In this document: piece after piece, positions 9,043 through 18,373 of the stretch | Position numbering within the stretch: position 1 is the first letter of the stretch | How the letters are laid out: each line of letters starts with the position of its first letter | Position numbers and translations under genes: made by a program | Assembly (NCBI GenBank): GCA_964627035.1 | Contig: CAZVKN010000001.1 | Coordinates: forward strand, 62,001 to 126,000 | Reading direction: 5' to 3' | Origin: CAZVKN01 sp964627035 | Lineage (GTDB): Bacteria > Electryoneota > AABM5-125-24 > Hatepunaeales > Hatepunaeaceae | DNA: 64,000 nucleotides | Notes under the pieces: generated by a model | Told to the model about the DNA's origin: nothing | Database searches by the model: none | The model's input: only the letters and a program-made list of their open reading frames with translations

Positions 9043-9741
9043 TTATAGTGATTTCAGCGTTGCAATCTCATCCTTAGTCAAATGCCGCCAGCGACCGAGC
9101 GATAATTTACCTAATCTCATCGGACCGATTCGGTTCCTCTTGAGCTGAACAACGCGATAGCCTAACTCCTGAAACAGACGACGCAGGATCCGCTTGCGAC
9201 CTTCATGGATTGTGATAAGTATTTTGCCACCTTTGCGGAAGATAATCTTGTCAATTTCGACAGCTCTTCCTTCAACTTTAATGCCGCGTTTTAATCTTCG
9301 AAAATCCTGTTGAGCAATTGGACGATTGATCCGCATGCTGTATTCTTTTTCAATCTTGTGGCTTGGGTGTGTCAGTCTGTGTGTCAATTCACCGTCATTT
9401 GTCAGCAGTATCAATCCACTACTGTCACGGTCGAGTCTTCCGATTGGATACAGTCTCACCTTAAGGTCAACAAAATCGGTTAAGGGGACACCTTCCTCAT
9501 CACCAAGCTGCATAGTTGAGACCACACCCGCCGGTTTGTTGAATGCGATATAGATTAGCTTATCTGAAGGAACCGGTTTAACGGGGATTCCATCACAAAT
9601 AACGGTGTCAGTTTCGCTCACAGAAAGTGCAGGGTCGGTAATGACTAAACCGTTGACACTCACACGCCCCTGTGCAATTATCCTTTCACTCGCTCTGCGG
9701 GATGCGATTCCTGATGTGGACAGATATTTGACGAGTCTCAT
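9043..9741 (-). CDS. RsuA/RluB-family rRNA pseudouridine synthase
   Basis: 232 residues. An N-terminal S4 RNA-binding domain (residues 1-50, MRLVKYLSTSGIASRRASER) precedes the catalytic domain with GRLDRDSSGL at 101-110; Asp104 is the expected nucleophile. Enzymes of this family convert specific uridines in 16S or 23S rRNA to pseudouridine. The RLFQELGYRVVQLKR stretch and the basic C-terminus are common in RluB, but RsuA and RluE/F cannot be excluded, so no symbol is given. It starts an apparent rluB-dnaE-dtd transcript downstream of a hairpin. Confidence 0.93.
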   Translation of the reverse strand: MRLVKYLSTSGIASRRASERIIAQGRVSVNGLVITDPALSVSETDTVICDGIPVKPVPSDKLIYIAFNKPAGVVSTMQLGDEEGVPLTDFVDLKVRLYPIGRLDRDSSGLILLTNDGELTHRLTHPSHKIEKEYSMRINRPIAQQDFRRLKRGIKVEGRAVEIDKIIFRKGGKILITIHEGRKRILRRLFQELGYRVVQLKRNRIGPMRLGKLSLGRWRHLTKDEIATLKSL

Positions 9742-9770
9742 TTATCTACTTAAAATTTACCGCAAAACCT

Positions 9771-9805
9771 AAGGTGTGGCAACAGACAAGGCTGCGCCAC
9801 ACCTT
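9771..9805 (-). terminator. Probable terminator downstream of the slipin gene
   Basis: A perfect 10-bp inverted repeat (AAGGTGTGGC 9771-9780 and GCCACACCTT 9796-9805) encloses a 15-base loop. Read on the minus strand it lies 31 bases after the slipin stop and is followed by a weak T tract (AGGTTTTGC). It probably ends the acc-gcv-slipin transcript before the pseudouridine synthase gene. Confidence 0.55.
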
Positions 9806-9836
9806 TGAGGAATGAATCTGAAATGAAATGGTGAGA

Positions 9837-10628
9837 TTAACTTTCTACTTCCTTCGCTTCCCCTCCATCAACTGATTCTGAAATCGCGTTCGCTTGTTTT
9901 ATAAAAGGCGTGAACAGATCAATCGGAATAGGAAAGATTAGCGTTGAATTGTTCTCTGCAGCAACTTCATTCAGCGTCTGTAAATACCGAAGCTGTAGTG
10001 CAATTGGATCCTTTGATATGACTTTAGCAGCTTCCGCAAGTTTGATCGATGCTTGATGTTCTCCCTCAGCATGAGTGATCTTTGCCCGACGTTCACGTTC
10101 TGCTTCGGACTGCTTTGCCCATGCGCGCTTCATCTCCTGCGGTAAGTCAACGTGCTTGATCTCAACGTTGGCGACCTTAATCCCCCAGGGATCGGTGTGC
10201 CTGTCTATGATCTCCTGAAGTTGCATATTGACCTTTTCGCGAGAAGCAAGGAGGTCATCAAGCTCAAACTGACCAAGAACGCTTCGGAGCGTTGTCTGTG
10301 CAAATTGAATTGTGGCAAACAGATAGTTTTCAACTGCAACAACAGCCTTGGACGGATCCATCACTTTGAAATAGATAACAGCATTGACCTGCACAGACAC
10401 ATTATCCTTGGTGATAATGTCCTGAGGCGGGACATCGCGGGTTTCCAATCTGAGACTGATCTTGACCATGCGGTCAATCAGCGGAATGAGCAAAATAAGT
10501 CCCGGTCCCTTGCTGCCGACAAGTCGTCCCAAACGGAATATGACACCACGCTCATATTCATTCAGAATCTTAATTGCGCTGGCGAGAATAAATACTGCCA
10601 AAGCGATGAGAATAATAATTGGTGACAT
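9837..10628 (-). CDS. Slipin (stomatin/prohibitin, SPFH family membrane protein)
   Basis: 263 residues from the ATG at 10628. I prefer this start because GGAGG at 10634-10638 lies 5 bases upstream; an in-frame GTG two codons earlier overlaps that ribosome binding site. One N-terminal membrane segment (IIILIALAVFILASAIKIL) is followed by the SPFH/band-7 domain (EYERGVIFRLGRLVG, RLETRDVPPQDIITKDNV) and a coiled-coil region rich in Ala/Glu/Lys (about 180-220). Slipins form oligomeric membrane microdomain scaffolds. The usual NfeD protease-like partner is not adjacent; the upstream neighbour is gcvPA, 59 bases away. Confidence 0.93.
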   Translation of the reverse strand: MSPIIILIALAVFILASAIKILNEYERGVIFRLGRLVGSKGPGLILLIPLIDRMVKISLRLETRDVPPQDIITKDNVSVQVNAVIYFKVMDPSKAVVAVENYLFATIQFAQTTLRSVLGQFELDDLLASREKVNMQLQEIIDRHTDPWGIKVANVEIKHVDLPQEMKRAWAKQSEAERERRAKITHAEGEHQASIKLAEAAKVISKDPIALQLRYLQTLNEVAAENNSTLIFPIPIDLFTPFIKQANAISESVDGGEAKEVES

Positions 10629-10687
10629 TTTCACCTCCAGATTATATGAATTTGGAACAATCGAAAGAAAGTTACTACCGACAGTAC

Positions 10688-12034
10688 TTACTTTGCCAGC
10701 AGTTTATCAACAACTTCTGCAAATTTATCAAGATCATTTTTTCTCTGCTTCTCGGTCACTGCAATCAACAGACAGTTTTCCATGTTTGCATCCCATCTTC
10801 CCAATGCAGGACCTACATAAATTCCACAATCCAGCAGTTGTTTTTGTAGCTTCTGCCCGGAAGTAGGAAGTTCCAACACGAATTCGTTGAAGAACTCTCC
10901 ACTATGATAAAGCCTGCATCCATGAATTCCTGATAATTTCCTTGCAAGATAGTGAGCTGACCGATAGCTGTTTAGTGCAACTCGTTTCAATCCATCGTGA
11001 CCAAGCAAACTAAGATACAGCAAGGCATTCAGTGCGACGAGTGCTTGGTTTGTACAGATATTTGATGTGGCTTTCTCTCGCCTGATATGCTGTTCACGGG
11101 TCTGTAACGTTAAAACAAACCCATCTTTATCATTTTTATCAAGAGCACGAGCTACCAACCGACCGGGTATCATTCTAACCAGCTCTTTCTTTACAGCAAA
11201 CAGTCCCACAAACGGTCCGCCGAGGGACATCGAAACTCCAAGTGACTGCCCCTCACCGGTCACAATGTCTGCACCCCAGTCACCGGGTGGTTTCAGGATT
11301 CCCAATGAAGTTGGGTAAACCGAAGCGATCACCAATGCACCTGCATTATGAGTAATCTCGCTAATCTTATCAACGGGTTCAAGCAAGCCATAGAAATTTG
11401 GTTGCTGGACAACGATCGCACCGGCTCCATCAACCTTTTCGTTCAGATCATCCGGATCAATCACACCATCAATTGATTTGACAGTTCTGATCTCAATGCC
11501 AACCGGTTTACAATAGGTCACAATAACTTGTTTGTAGTTGGAATTCAGTCCTTCAGGTATCACGACAGTGTTTCTGCGGGTCTTCTTGAGTGCGAGAAGA
11601 ACAGCTTCAGCCAGTGCAGAGGCTCCGTCATAATGCGATGCATTTGCGACATCCATTCCGGTCAAACGACAGATCATTGACTGGAATTCATATATGGTTT
11701 GTAACGTCCCTTGAGAAACTTCCGCTTGGTAAGGAGTGTAAGCAGTCAGGAATTCTGAACGGCTTATAATGTGCCCGATGGCTTTCGGGACGTAGTGGTC
11801 GTAAACACCGCCACCGGTAAAATTCAGTTGGTCTCCGGCAGCAATATTATTTTGAGCTAATTCACTGAAGCTTTCATTGAGTTCGAATTCGGAAAGACCT
11901 TCGGGAATGTTTAGCAGTCCATCAATTAACAGATCGTTCGGGACGATACGTTTAATGAGTTCATTAAAAGATGAGATATTAATAGTCTCAAGAATTTCCG
12001 ATCTTTCCGTGTGGCTATGAGAAGTATAATCCAT
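10688..12034 (-). CDS. gcvPA: Glycine dehydrogenase (decarboxylating), subunit 1
   Basis: 448 residues, the length of the N-terminal half of P-protein in organisms with a split enzyme. P-protein decarboxylates glycine and passes the aminomethyl group to the lipoyl arm of GcvH. Recognisable parts: start MDYTSHSHTERSEIL, the GGGVYDHYVPKAIGHIISRSEFLTAYTPYQ block and the SLGGPFVGLFAVKKELVR region. The PLP lysine belongs to subunit 2 (gcvPB), which is absent from this window, as is gcvT. It follows gcvH by 5 bases and is therefore coupled to it. Confidence 0.95.
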   Translation of the reverse strand: MDYTSHSHTERSEILETINISSFNELIKRIVPNDLLIDGLLNIPEGLSEFELNESFSELAQNNIAAGDQLNFTGGGVYDHYVPKAIGHIISRSEFLTAYTPYQAEVSQGTLQTIYEFQSMICRLTGMDVANASHYDGASALAEAVLLALKKTRRNTVVIPEGLNSNYKQVIVTYCKPVGIEIRTVKSIDGVIDPDDLNEKVDGAGAIVVQQPNFYGLLEPVDKISEITHNAGALVIASVYPTSLGILKPPGDWGADIVTGEGQSLGVSMSLGGPFVGLFAVKKELVRMIPGRLVARALDKNDKDGFVLTLQTREQHIRREKATSNICTNQALVALNALLYLSLLGHDGLKRVALNSYRSAHYLARKLSGIHGCRLYHSGEFFNEFVLELPTSGQKLQKQLLDCGIYVGPALGRWDANMENCLLIAVTEKQRKNDLDKFAEVVDKLLAK

Positions 12035-12039
12035 TCTTG

Positions 12040-12417
12040 TTATGCAATCGTCTTCTGATATTCTTCCGGTGACAACAGCGAGGATGCATCTTTTTCATCC
12101 GATATTTTGATTTTGACAATCCAACCATCTTCATAGGGCGAATTATTAATCAGCTCCGGTGATTGATCAAGCTCGGTATTGATGGAGACAATTTCACCTG
12201 CCACAGGTGCATTAAGATCAGCAGCAGCCTTTACTGCCTCAATTGTTCCGAACGGCTCATCCTGTACAGCCTGATCACCTAATTCAGGCAGATCAACGAA
12301 TACAATGTCGCCAAGCTCACCCTGGGCGTATTCAGTAATGCCTACTGTGCATTCATCACCGTCAATACGGACCCACTCATGGTCCTTTGTGTAAAGCAGA
12401 TCAGATGGAACATTCAT
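12040..12417 (-). CDS. gcvH: Glycine cleavage system H protein
   Basis: 125 residues from the ATG at 12417. A longer open frame runs up to 12498, but its extra 27 residues are unrelated to H proteins and overlap an intergenic repeat, whereas MNVPSDLLYTKDHEWV is the canonical N-terminus. The lipoylated lysine is K63 in the TIEAVKAAADLNAP motif. GcvH carries the aminomethyl intermediate between the P, T and L proteins of glycine cleavage. It is directly followed by gcvPA. A lipoate/octanoyl ligase-like gene is present at 31.6 kb, but no link other than chemistry is implied. Confidence 0.96.
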   Translation of the reverse strand: MNVPSDLLYTKDHEWVRIDGDECTVGITEYAQGELGDIVFVDLPELGDQAVQDEPFGTIEAVKAAADLNAPVAGEIVSINTELDQSPELINNSPYEDGWIVKIKISDEKDASSLLSPEEYQKTIA

Positions 12418-12477
12418 TTGCAGACTCTTTAATTTAATTAAGACGGATATTTTGGCAGTGTCAGGCAACGATTGATA

Positions 12478-12535
12478 TGTAGTCGTGGTTGTCCTCAACC
12501 GCGACGCCGTCTGGTTTGAGACAAACCCGACTACA
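12478..12535. repeat. Interspersed palindromic repeat, copy 1 (full, two-hairpin form)
   Basis: A 58-base element with terminal inverted repeats TGTAGTCG...CGACTACA. Inside are two hairpins: GTCGTGGTTG pairing with CAACCGCGAC, and GGTTTGAGACAAACC. It lies in the 214-base gap between accC and gcvH, just upstream of the gcvH start. Further copies are at 21785, 22851, 48356 and 50902. Confidence 0.85.
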
Positions 12536-12631
12536 ATTTGACAACTTATTTTTATTTAATGAATTAACGAGCAATATCAACTATTGCCCGACACTACCGA
12601 TATTTTAATACAACAGTTTTTTCGTAGTGAG

Positions 12632-13966
12632 TTAATCTTTCAGATGTTTAGCAATAAAGGAAGTGTCGCATTTTCCTTTTTGAAAGATCGGGTTGTTCAT
12701 CACTCTCTTATGGAACGGAATGGTTGTAGAAATCCCCTCAATAACAAATTCGTCAAGTGCCCGATTCATCCTCGCCAGTGCTTCCTCTCTATCACGACCA
12801 AATGCAATCAGTTTCGCTATCATTGAATCATAGTAGGGTGGGATCATATATCCGGCAAATGCGTGTGTATCCACCCGAATGCCCATGCCCCCTGGTACAT
12901 GGAATGTCAAGATTTTACCCGGAGAAGGTGAAAAGTTGTGCTCAGAATCCTCAGCATTAACTCTGCATTCAATAGCGTGACCGCTCAGTTCAACCGATTC
13001 ACGGGACGGCTTCTCTCCTGCAATTGCGGCAATCTGTTCCTTGACCAGATCCACACCGGAGACTGCCTCGGTTACAGGGTGTTCAACCTGAATCCGCGTG
13101 TTCATCTCCATGAAATGGAAGTCGTTCCTGTCAACAAGGAACTCAATTGTTCCGGCACCGACATAATTGACAGATCTTGCGCCTTTGATTGCCGCCTCTT
13201 CCAGCTTCTTCCGGAACTGCGGCGTCACTGCGGGCGAAGGACTTTCCTCTATCAATTTCTGGTGTCGTCTTTGAATTGAACAGTCTCTTTCCCCAAACGA
13301 CTGCACAGTACCATCCTGATAACCCATAATCTGCACTTCAATGTGCCGTGGAGAGGTCAGGTACTTTTCGATGTACAACTCACCGTTTGCAAATGCGGTT
13401 TCAGCCTCCACTTTTGCCATATTGTAGCTGCGACTCATACTGCTTTTGGAGTTCACAACGCGCATACCCTTACCACCACCACCTGCAGAAGCTTTGAGGA
13501 TTACCGGATACCCAATTCTCTTTGCTTCAACCAATGCCTGTTCTTCGCTTTCCAACGCACCATCACTACCGGGAAGTATCGGAACCCCGCTGTCTTTCAT
13601 TGTTTTTTTTGCCAAAGCCTTGTCACCCATGCGGATAATAGTTTCAGGATGAGGACCGATGAAGGTAATGTCGGAATCCTGACACATCTCAGCAAATTTA
13701 GCGCTCTCAGCGAGAAAGCCATATCCGGGATGGATTGCATCGGCATTGGTTATCTCAGCAGCACCAATGATGCGCGGAATGGTCAGATAGCTGTCATTTG
13801 AGCGGGGTGGACCTATACAGATAGCCTCGTCAGCAAACCTGACAGGCAGCGAATTCGCATCTGCCTGACTGTAAACGACTACCGATCCGATACCCATCTC
13901 ACGACAAGCCCTGATAATGCGCAGGGCAATTTCACCCCTGTTTGCTATAAGAATTTTATTGAACAC
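12632..13966 (-). CDS. accC: Acetyl-CoA carboxylase, biotin carboxylase subunit
   Basis: 444 residues, normal for AccC, which uses ATP and bicarbonate to carboxylate the biotin on AccB, the first step of fatty-acid synthesis. Features: N-terminal domain MFNKILIANRGEIALRIIRACRE, the ATP-grasp glycine-rich loop KASAGGGGKGMR (about 160-170), MEMNTRIQVEHPVTE active-site block (about 287-301), and the C-terminal biotin-carboxylase domain. The start is a GTG at 13966 that shares one base with the accB stop (TAGTG), so translation is coupled. accA and accD are not in the window. Confidence 0.97.
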   Translation of the reverse strand: MFNKILIANRGEIALRIIRACREMGIGSVVVYSQADANSLPVRFADEAICIGPPRSNDSYLTIPRIIGAAEITNADAIHPGYGFLAESAKFAEMCQDSDITFIGPHPETIIRMGDKALAKKTMKDSGVPILPGSDGALESEEQALVEAKRIGYPVILKASAGGGGKGMRVVNSKSSMSRSYNMAKVEAETAFANGELYIEKYLTSPRHIEVQIMGYQDGTVQSFGERDCSIQRRHQKLIEESPSPAVTPQFRKKLEEAAIKGARSVNYVGAGTIEFLVDRNDFHFMEMNTRIQVEHPVTEAVSGVDLVKEQIAAIAGEKPSRESVELSGHAIECRVNAEDSEHNFSPSPGKILTFHVPGGMGIRVDTHAFAGYMIPPYYDSMIAKLIAFGRDREEALARMNRALDEFVIEGISTTIPFHKRVMNNPIFQKGKCDTSFIAKHLKD

Positions 13967-14448
13967 TAGAAAGAGGGATCAATTTTGAACAGGACTTGAC
14001 CGAATTCAACCGGTTGTGCGTTTTCTACCAGAATCTCTACAATCTTTCCAGAGGCTTCCGATTCAATTTCATTCATCAGTTTCATCGCTTCAATTATACA
14101 GAGCGCCTGACCGGACTTGACACTGTCACCAAGGTCAACGTAGGAAGGTGCTTCAGGCGATGCTGCACGGTAAAAGGTTCCAACCATGGGTGAAGTTACC
14201 TCAACGAGATTGGAAACTTTATCATTCGCCAGAGAGGTGGAAGATGGACTGTCCTGCATCTGTTGCACAGGAATTTCCTGCATCTTAATTCCGGGTGCAG
14301 GATAGATCGGCGGAACCATTTGTGGAATTGAATCTGAAGATCGATTCTTTACGATACGAATCTTCTCCTCGCCCTCTTCAATCTCAATCTCACTGATTTC
14401 ACTTGATTCAACCAGTTTGACTAATTTTCGAATGTCAGCAAAATTCAT
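13966..14448 (-). CDS. accB: Acetyl-CoA carboxylase, biotin carboxyl carrier protein
   Basis: 160 residues with the usual layout: an N-terminal helix region (MNFADIRKLVKLVESSEISEI), a Pro/Gln/Ser-rich linker (about 40-75) and a C-terminal biotinyl domain in which K123 of the EAMKLMNE motif is the biotinylation site. It carries carboxybiotin from AccC to the carboxyltransferase. It is 9 bases downstream of efp, and efp-accB-accC is a widely conserved gene order. Confidence 0.97.
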   Translation of the reverse strand: MNFADIRKLVKLVESSEISEIEIEEGEEKIRIVKNRSSDSIPQMVPPIYPAPGIKMQEIPVQQMQDSPSSTSLANDKVSNLVEVTSPMVGTFYRAASPEAPSYVDLGDSVKSGQALCIIEAMKLMNEIESEASGKIVEILVENAQPVEFGQVLFKIDPSF

Positions 14449-14457
14449 TCATTGCCT

Positions 14458-15021
14458 CTATTTTCGGACACGATCCATGTATTCCCCAGTGCGGGTATCA
14501 ACTCGAATTGTTTCACCCTGCTCGATGAAGAGCGGAACCTGAATAACTGCACCCGTTTCGATGGTTGCAGGTTTGGTCACATTTGAGACCGTATCGCCTT
14601 TAACGCCGGGTTCACACTCGGTGATTTCGAACTGGATAAAATTTGGCAACTCTATAAGAAGCGGTGTCTCACCGTTGAATGAAATTGAGACGATCTCACC
14701 TTCTTTCAGATAATTTGCATTGTCACCGACTAAAGATTCTGATAATGGAATCTGCTCAAAAGTATCCTGATCCATAAAAACGGAATCATCACCGTCACGA
14801 TACAGATATTGCATCTTCTTGCTGTCAAGACGGACGATCTCGATCTTCTCACCGGATCTGAATGTCTTGTCAAGTACCTTACCTGTAATAACATTCTTCA
14901 GCTTCGTTCTGACAAAAGCTCCACCTTTTCCAGGCTTCACATGCTGAAATTGAGATATACTGAAGAGCTGGTTATCAAGTGATATTACCAGTCCATTTTT
15001 AATGTCTGACGTATTTGCCAT
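14458..15021 (-). CDS. efp: Elongation factor P
   Basis: 187 residues in three OB-like domains, as expected for EF-P, which relieves ribosome stalling at polyproline sequences. The tip loop reads HVKPGKGGAFVRTKLKN, with K32 at the position that is modified in other bacteria; no EpmA/EpmB-type modification gene is in the window. The C-terminal block IRVDTRTGEYMDRVRK is canonical. It lies between a NUDIX gene (18-base gap) and accB (9-base gap). Confidence 0.97.
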   Translation of the reverse strand: MANTSDIKNGLVISLDNQLFSISQFQHVKPGKGGAFVRTKLKNVITGKVLDKTFRSGEKIEIVRLDSKKMQYLYRDGDDSVFMDQDTFEQIPLSESLVGDNANYLKEGEIVSISFNGETPLLIELPNFIQFEITECEPGVKGDTVSNVTKPATIETGAVIQVPLFIEQGETIRVDTRTGEYMDRVRK

Positions 15022-15039
15022 AAAATTTATTAGCTGTTG

Positions 15040-15438
15040 TTAATTTACAGATTGAAAATAGTCTTTAATTCTGTCTTCACAATTTAAGCAAAACTGCAAT
15101 TTGCGGTAATCTTTCTGTGTGAACCACCTTATCTCTTCGAGTTCTTTGCCGTTTATTGTTGTTTCACCGCTTAACTTTCCGATGAAAACATGAGTGGTCA
15201 TTAAAGTGTTCTTAAACTTATAATGATAATATCGGAAGTACTCGAGATCAATCAGGTCACAGTTTAATTCTTCGCTAACTTCTCTTCTTATGCACTCTTC
15301 AGGGGTTTCATCCCGCTGCATAGTGCCGCCGATGGTTTCCCATAAGAGCGGAGACTCACGCTTAAACCTGCTGCGCTTCCCTAAAAGTATCCTTCCTTCA
15401 TCGTTGCAAATGATTACAGCACACGATTCTTTCATCAT
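15040..15438 (-). CDS. NUDIX hydrolase
   Basis: 132 residues. The Nudix box is present at residues 38-60 in the form G-x5-E-x7-R-E-V-x-E-E-L-N: the catalytic REVSEE core is intact, but the usual glycine near the end of the motif is Asn59. Such enzymes hydrolyse nucleoside diphosphates linked to another group (for example oxidised dNTPs). The N-terminus (CAVIICNDEGRILLGKRSR) resembles MutT/IPP-isomerase-like members, so the substrate is not predictable. It overlaps the ligA stop by one base, so the two are cotranscribed. Confidence 0.88.
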   Translation of the reverse strand: MMKESCAVIICNDEGRILLGKRSRFKRESPLLWETIGGTMQRDETPEECIRREVSEELNCDLIDLEYFRYYHYKFKNTLMTTHVFIGKLSGETTINGKELEEIRWFTQKDYRKLQFCLNCEDRIKDYFQSVN

Positions 15439-17444
15439 TATGTCTTGATCAATTCAACGAAAGCCTGCTCATCAATTATCTTTACACTTAGTTTCTCTGC
15501 TTTCTGCAGTTTAGAGCCGGGCTTTTCACCGACGAGCAGATAATCTGTCTTTTTCGAGATTGATGAAACTACGCGCCCACCATGTTTTCTTATCTCTTCT
15601 CCAACTTCAGCACGGGTATATCCTGTTAGGCTGCCTGTCAGAACGAAGCTCTTGCCATCTAAAGCCTGTCGACTACTATCTGTGACTGTGCTTTTTCCTT
15701 CTACACCGGCTTTGGTCAGCTTGTCAAGCAACACGACATTATGTTTGAGAGTAAAAAAATCAATGACAGATTGGGCAATCTTGCTACCGACACCGGGTAT
15801 CGTTTCCAGCTCATCTGTCGTTGCATTCCGCAGAGCGGAGATGTCATCATAGGTTTCAGCAAGTACTCGTGCCACACCAATGCCAACATAAGGAATCCCA
15901 AGCGCAAAAAGCAACCGATCAAACGATTTTTTTCTTGAATCAGATATACCTTTGATTAGATTATCAGCCGATAGTTCAGCTAACCCCGGAAGTTTTTCAA
16001 TATCACCTCGCTTCAAACCATATAAGTCACCGGAGTCAGTAATTAAACCTGCTCGGACTAATAGTTCAACTGTACTTTCCCCAAGTCCTTCTATGTCCAT
16101 CCCATTCAGTGAGACAAAATGAATGATCCTGCCGTGAACACGTGCAAGACACGACCAATTTGGACAGCGAATCGCTATACCACCTTCATCGCGAACAAGC
16201 GGTTTCCCACAGACAGGACAATTTTCCGGTACCGGGGTGGGTGCGCTATTCTTATTTCTATCACTAAGAATAACTTGTGTAACCTTAGGTATTACATCAC
16301 CACCTTTCTTCAGCTCTACTTGGTCACCGATGCGTACACCCAGCCTCTCAATCTCATCCATATTGTGCAGAGTTGCCCTGCTCACGGTTGTCCCCATCAG
16401 CAGTACAGGCTCAAGCTCTGCGACGGGGGTAACTGTTCCGGTTCTGCCAACTTGCCAGGTGATGTCTTTGACAGTGGTAGCAGCCATCTGTGCGGAGTAT
16501 TTGTATGCTATCGCCCAGCGAGGACTTTTAGCCGTGCTGCCTAATTTAGTTTGTCCACTCAGATCATTTAACTTAACTACTATTCCATCGGTATCGTACG
16601 GCAGGTCGAAGTGCTCCTTATTCCATTTTTTCCAATAACCGGAAACATCTTCGATTAATCTGTAAAGTTTCCAGTTCTGAATCACCGGAAAACGATGTTC
16701 AGTTAATAGTTCTAAACCTTCTGAGTGAGTTTCAGAGTTGATTTCTTCCGATAGTAATAGATAAGCCCAGAACCGGAGAGGTCGCTTGGCAACTTCACGT
16801 GAGTCAAGTAGCTTTAATGTACCTGCAGCACCGTTCCTCGGATTCATGAATGGTTTTAAGCCATCCTGCTCGCGCCGTTCATTCATCCTGCGAAATTCAG
16901 CGAGTGGATAGTAGATTTCTCCACGGATTTCAAAGTCTGGTAAGGGAAATTCTGGAACAGTAAGTGGTATGGAACGGATAGTTCTGACGTTCTCTGTAAT
17001 GTCATCCCCAACGAGAGAATTACCTCTGGTAGCTGCTTGTATAAGCTGTCTATCTTTGTAGGACAGACTTACAGCAACGCCGTCAATTTTAAGCTCACAG
17101 ACGTATTCAGGATCGCCTCCGTAAAGCTCGCGAATCCTGCGGTCAAAATCAAGAAGTTCATTTTCGTTGTAGCAGTTTGCCAGAGACAGCATTTGCGATT
17201 TATGCTCAACTTGTGTGAAACCGGCAATAGGTTCACCGCCGACACGTTGAGAGGGGGAGTCAGGTGTGATTAGATCCGGGTAATCCTTCTCCAACCGGAG
17301 AAGAGACTGCATCAGTTCGTCATATTCAGCGTCTGATACAGTCGGATCGGCGAGGACGTAGTAGCGATGATCGTGCAGTCGAATCTGTTTTTTTAGCTTA
17401 CCAATCTGATTCTTAGCGTCGCTCTTGTTGACACCGCTACTCAC
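15438..17444 (-). CDS. ligA: NAD-dependent DNA ligase
   Basis: 668 residues, normal for LigA, which seals nicks in replication and repair using NAD+. Domains in order: Ia (HDHRYYVLADPTVSDAEYD), adenylation domain with the KIDG motif (nucleophile K119), OB fold, four-cysteine zinc finger (CPVCGKP ... RCPNWSC, about 405-430), helix-hairpin-helix repeats, and a C-terminal BRCT domain (GKSFVLTGSLTGYTRAEVG). The start codon is GTG at 17444. Confidence 0.98.
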   Translation of the reverse strand: MSSGVNKSDAKNQIGKLKKQIRLHDHRYYVLADPTVSDAEYDELMQSLLRLEKDYPDLITPDSPSQRVGGEPIAGFTQVEHKSQMLSLANCYNENELLDFDRRIRELYGGDPEYVCELKIDGVAVSLSYKDRQLIQAATRGNSLVGDDITENVRTIRSIPLTVPEFPLPDFEIRGEIYYPLAEFRRMNERREQDGLKPFMNPRNGAAGTLKLLDSREVAKRPLRFWAYLLLSEEINSETHSEGLELLTEHRFPVIQNWKLYRLIEDVSGYWKKWNKEHFDLPYDTDGIVVKLNDLSGQTKLGSTAKSPRWAIAYKYSAQMAATTVKDITWQVGRTGTVTPVAELEPVLLMGTTVSRATLHNMDEIERLGVRIGDQVELKKGGDVIPKVTQVILSDRNKNSAPTPVPENCPVCGKPLVRDEGGIAIRCPNWSCLARVHGRIIHFVSLNGMDIEGLGESTVELLVRAGLITDSGDLYGLKRGDIEKLPGLAELSADNLIKGISDSRKKSFDRLLFALGIPYVGIGVARVLAETYDDISALRNATTDELETIPGVGSKIAQSVIDFFTLKHNVVLLDKLTKAGVEGKSTVTDSSRQALDGKSFVLTGSLTGYTRAEVGEEIRKHGGRVVSSISKKTDYLLVGEKPGSKLQKAEKLSVKIIDEQAFVELIKT

Positions 17445-17472
17445 AGGATTACCCGACTTATTTGACGATTTG

Positions 17473-18282
17473 TTATTTAATCAGTTGACCGATCCGTTCC
17501 CAGCGAATTCGTTTGTTCAGACGATTCAGCGGTTGTCTGTCATTCCATGAGAAGTAAATGACCAGTGCTTTTCCTATTATCAGATCACGCTCCAGAAATC
17601 CCCAGTAGCGGCTGTCTGCAGAGTTGTCTCGGTTGTCTCCAAGCACGAAATAGTAACCTTCGGGAACTGTGAGCGGTCCAAAATTGTCTCGATTACGCTG
17701 TGTCATGTCTCTCGGTACAATCGCGCCTTCAACGTAACCTGCAGGATAGATAATATCACTGGCAAACTTGGAATGCTGAGGAAAATCAACCAATTCACCA
17801 TCAACATAAAGGTTCTTTTCCCGGATTTCCACCGTTTGACCGGGTGTGGCAACACACCGTTTTATGTATGACAGGTTTGGATCAAGTGGATAGCGGAATA
17901 CTACAATATCACCAGCTACAGGTTCTGAAAACGCTGGAAGGCGGAAATTAGGAATAAAGAAGCCGACGGTTGTGAACGGAATTCCAATCCAGTCCGGTGA
18001 TCGTACTCCGTAGACAAACTTGTTTACCAACAGAAAATCACCGACAAGCAGAGTATCTTCCATACTTCCCGTCGGAATGCGGAAAGCCTCAACCACTGCC
18101 AGCCTGATAAAAAACACCATCACGAGGACAGTTACGACCAGTTCCACCCACTCACGAACAGGTCCTCTCAGACGCGCACGTTCCAGTTTTTTCTGCTTTC
18201 GGGTCTCAATATATGCTTGAAACCGCTGCCAAAGAGATTGTTCGGTAATCTCGCCCCCTTGTTCTGAAGTTATTTCACTCAA
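17473..18282 (-). CDS. lepB: Signal peptidase I
   Basis: 269 residues. After a basic cytoplasmic leader there is one clear membrane segment (about 46-65), then the catalytic Ser73 in PTGSMEDTLLVGDFLLVNKF and the general-base Lys141 in SYIKRCVATPGQTVE. The GDNRDNSADSRYWGFL box is also present. The enzyme removes signal peptides from exported proteins on the outer face of the inner membrane, a role relevant to the many secreted proteins in this window. It stands 28 bases upstream of ligA. Confidence 0.97.
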   Translation of the reverse strand: MSEITSEQGGEITEQSLWQRFQAYIETRKQKKLERARLRGPVREWVELVVTVLVMVFFIRLAVVEAFRIPTGSMEDTLLVGDFLLVNKFVYGVRSPDWIGIPFTTVGFFIPNFRLPAFSEPVAGDIVVFRYPLDPNLSYIKRCVATPGQTVEIREKNLYVDGELVDFPQHSKFASDIIYPAGYVEGAIVPRDMTQRNRDNFGPLTVPEGYYFVLGDNRDNSADSRYWGFLERDLIIGKALVIYFSWNDRQPLNRLNKRIRWERIGQLIK

Positions 18283-18373
18283 AATAATATTCCCGGATAA
18301 TACAGCTAATTCAGTTAATTATGATTTACAGTTTGTACCGATAACTGTATTTATTGTTCCATAGCTGGACAAT

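Noticed and set aside
12418..12498. Longer gcvH start giving 152 residues
   Set aside because: The extra N-terminus is not H-protein-like and runs into a palindromic repeat; the ATG at 12417 gives the canonical start.
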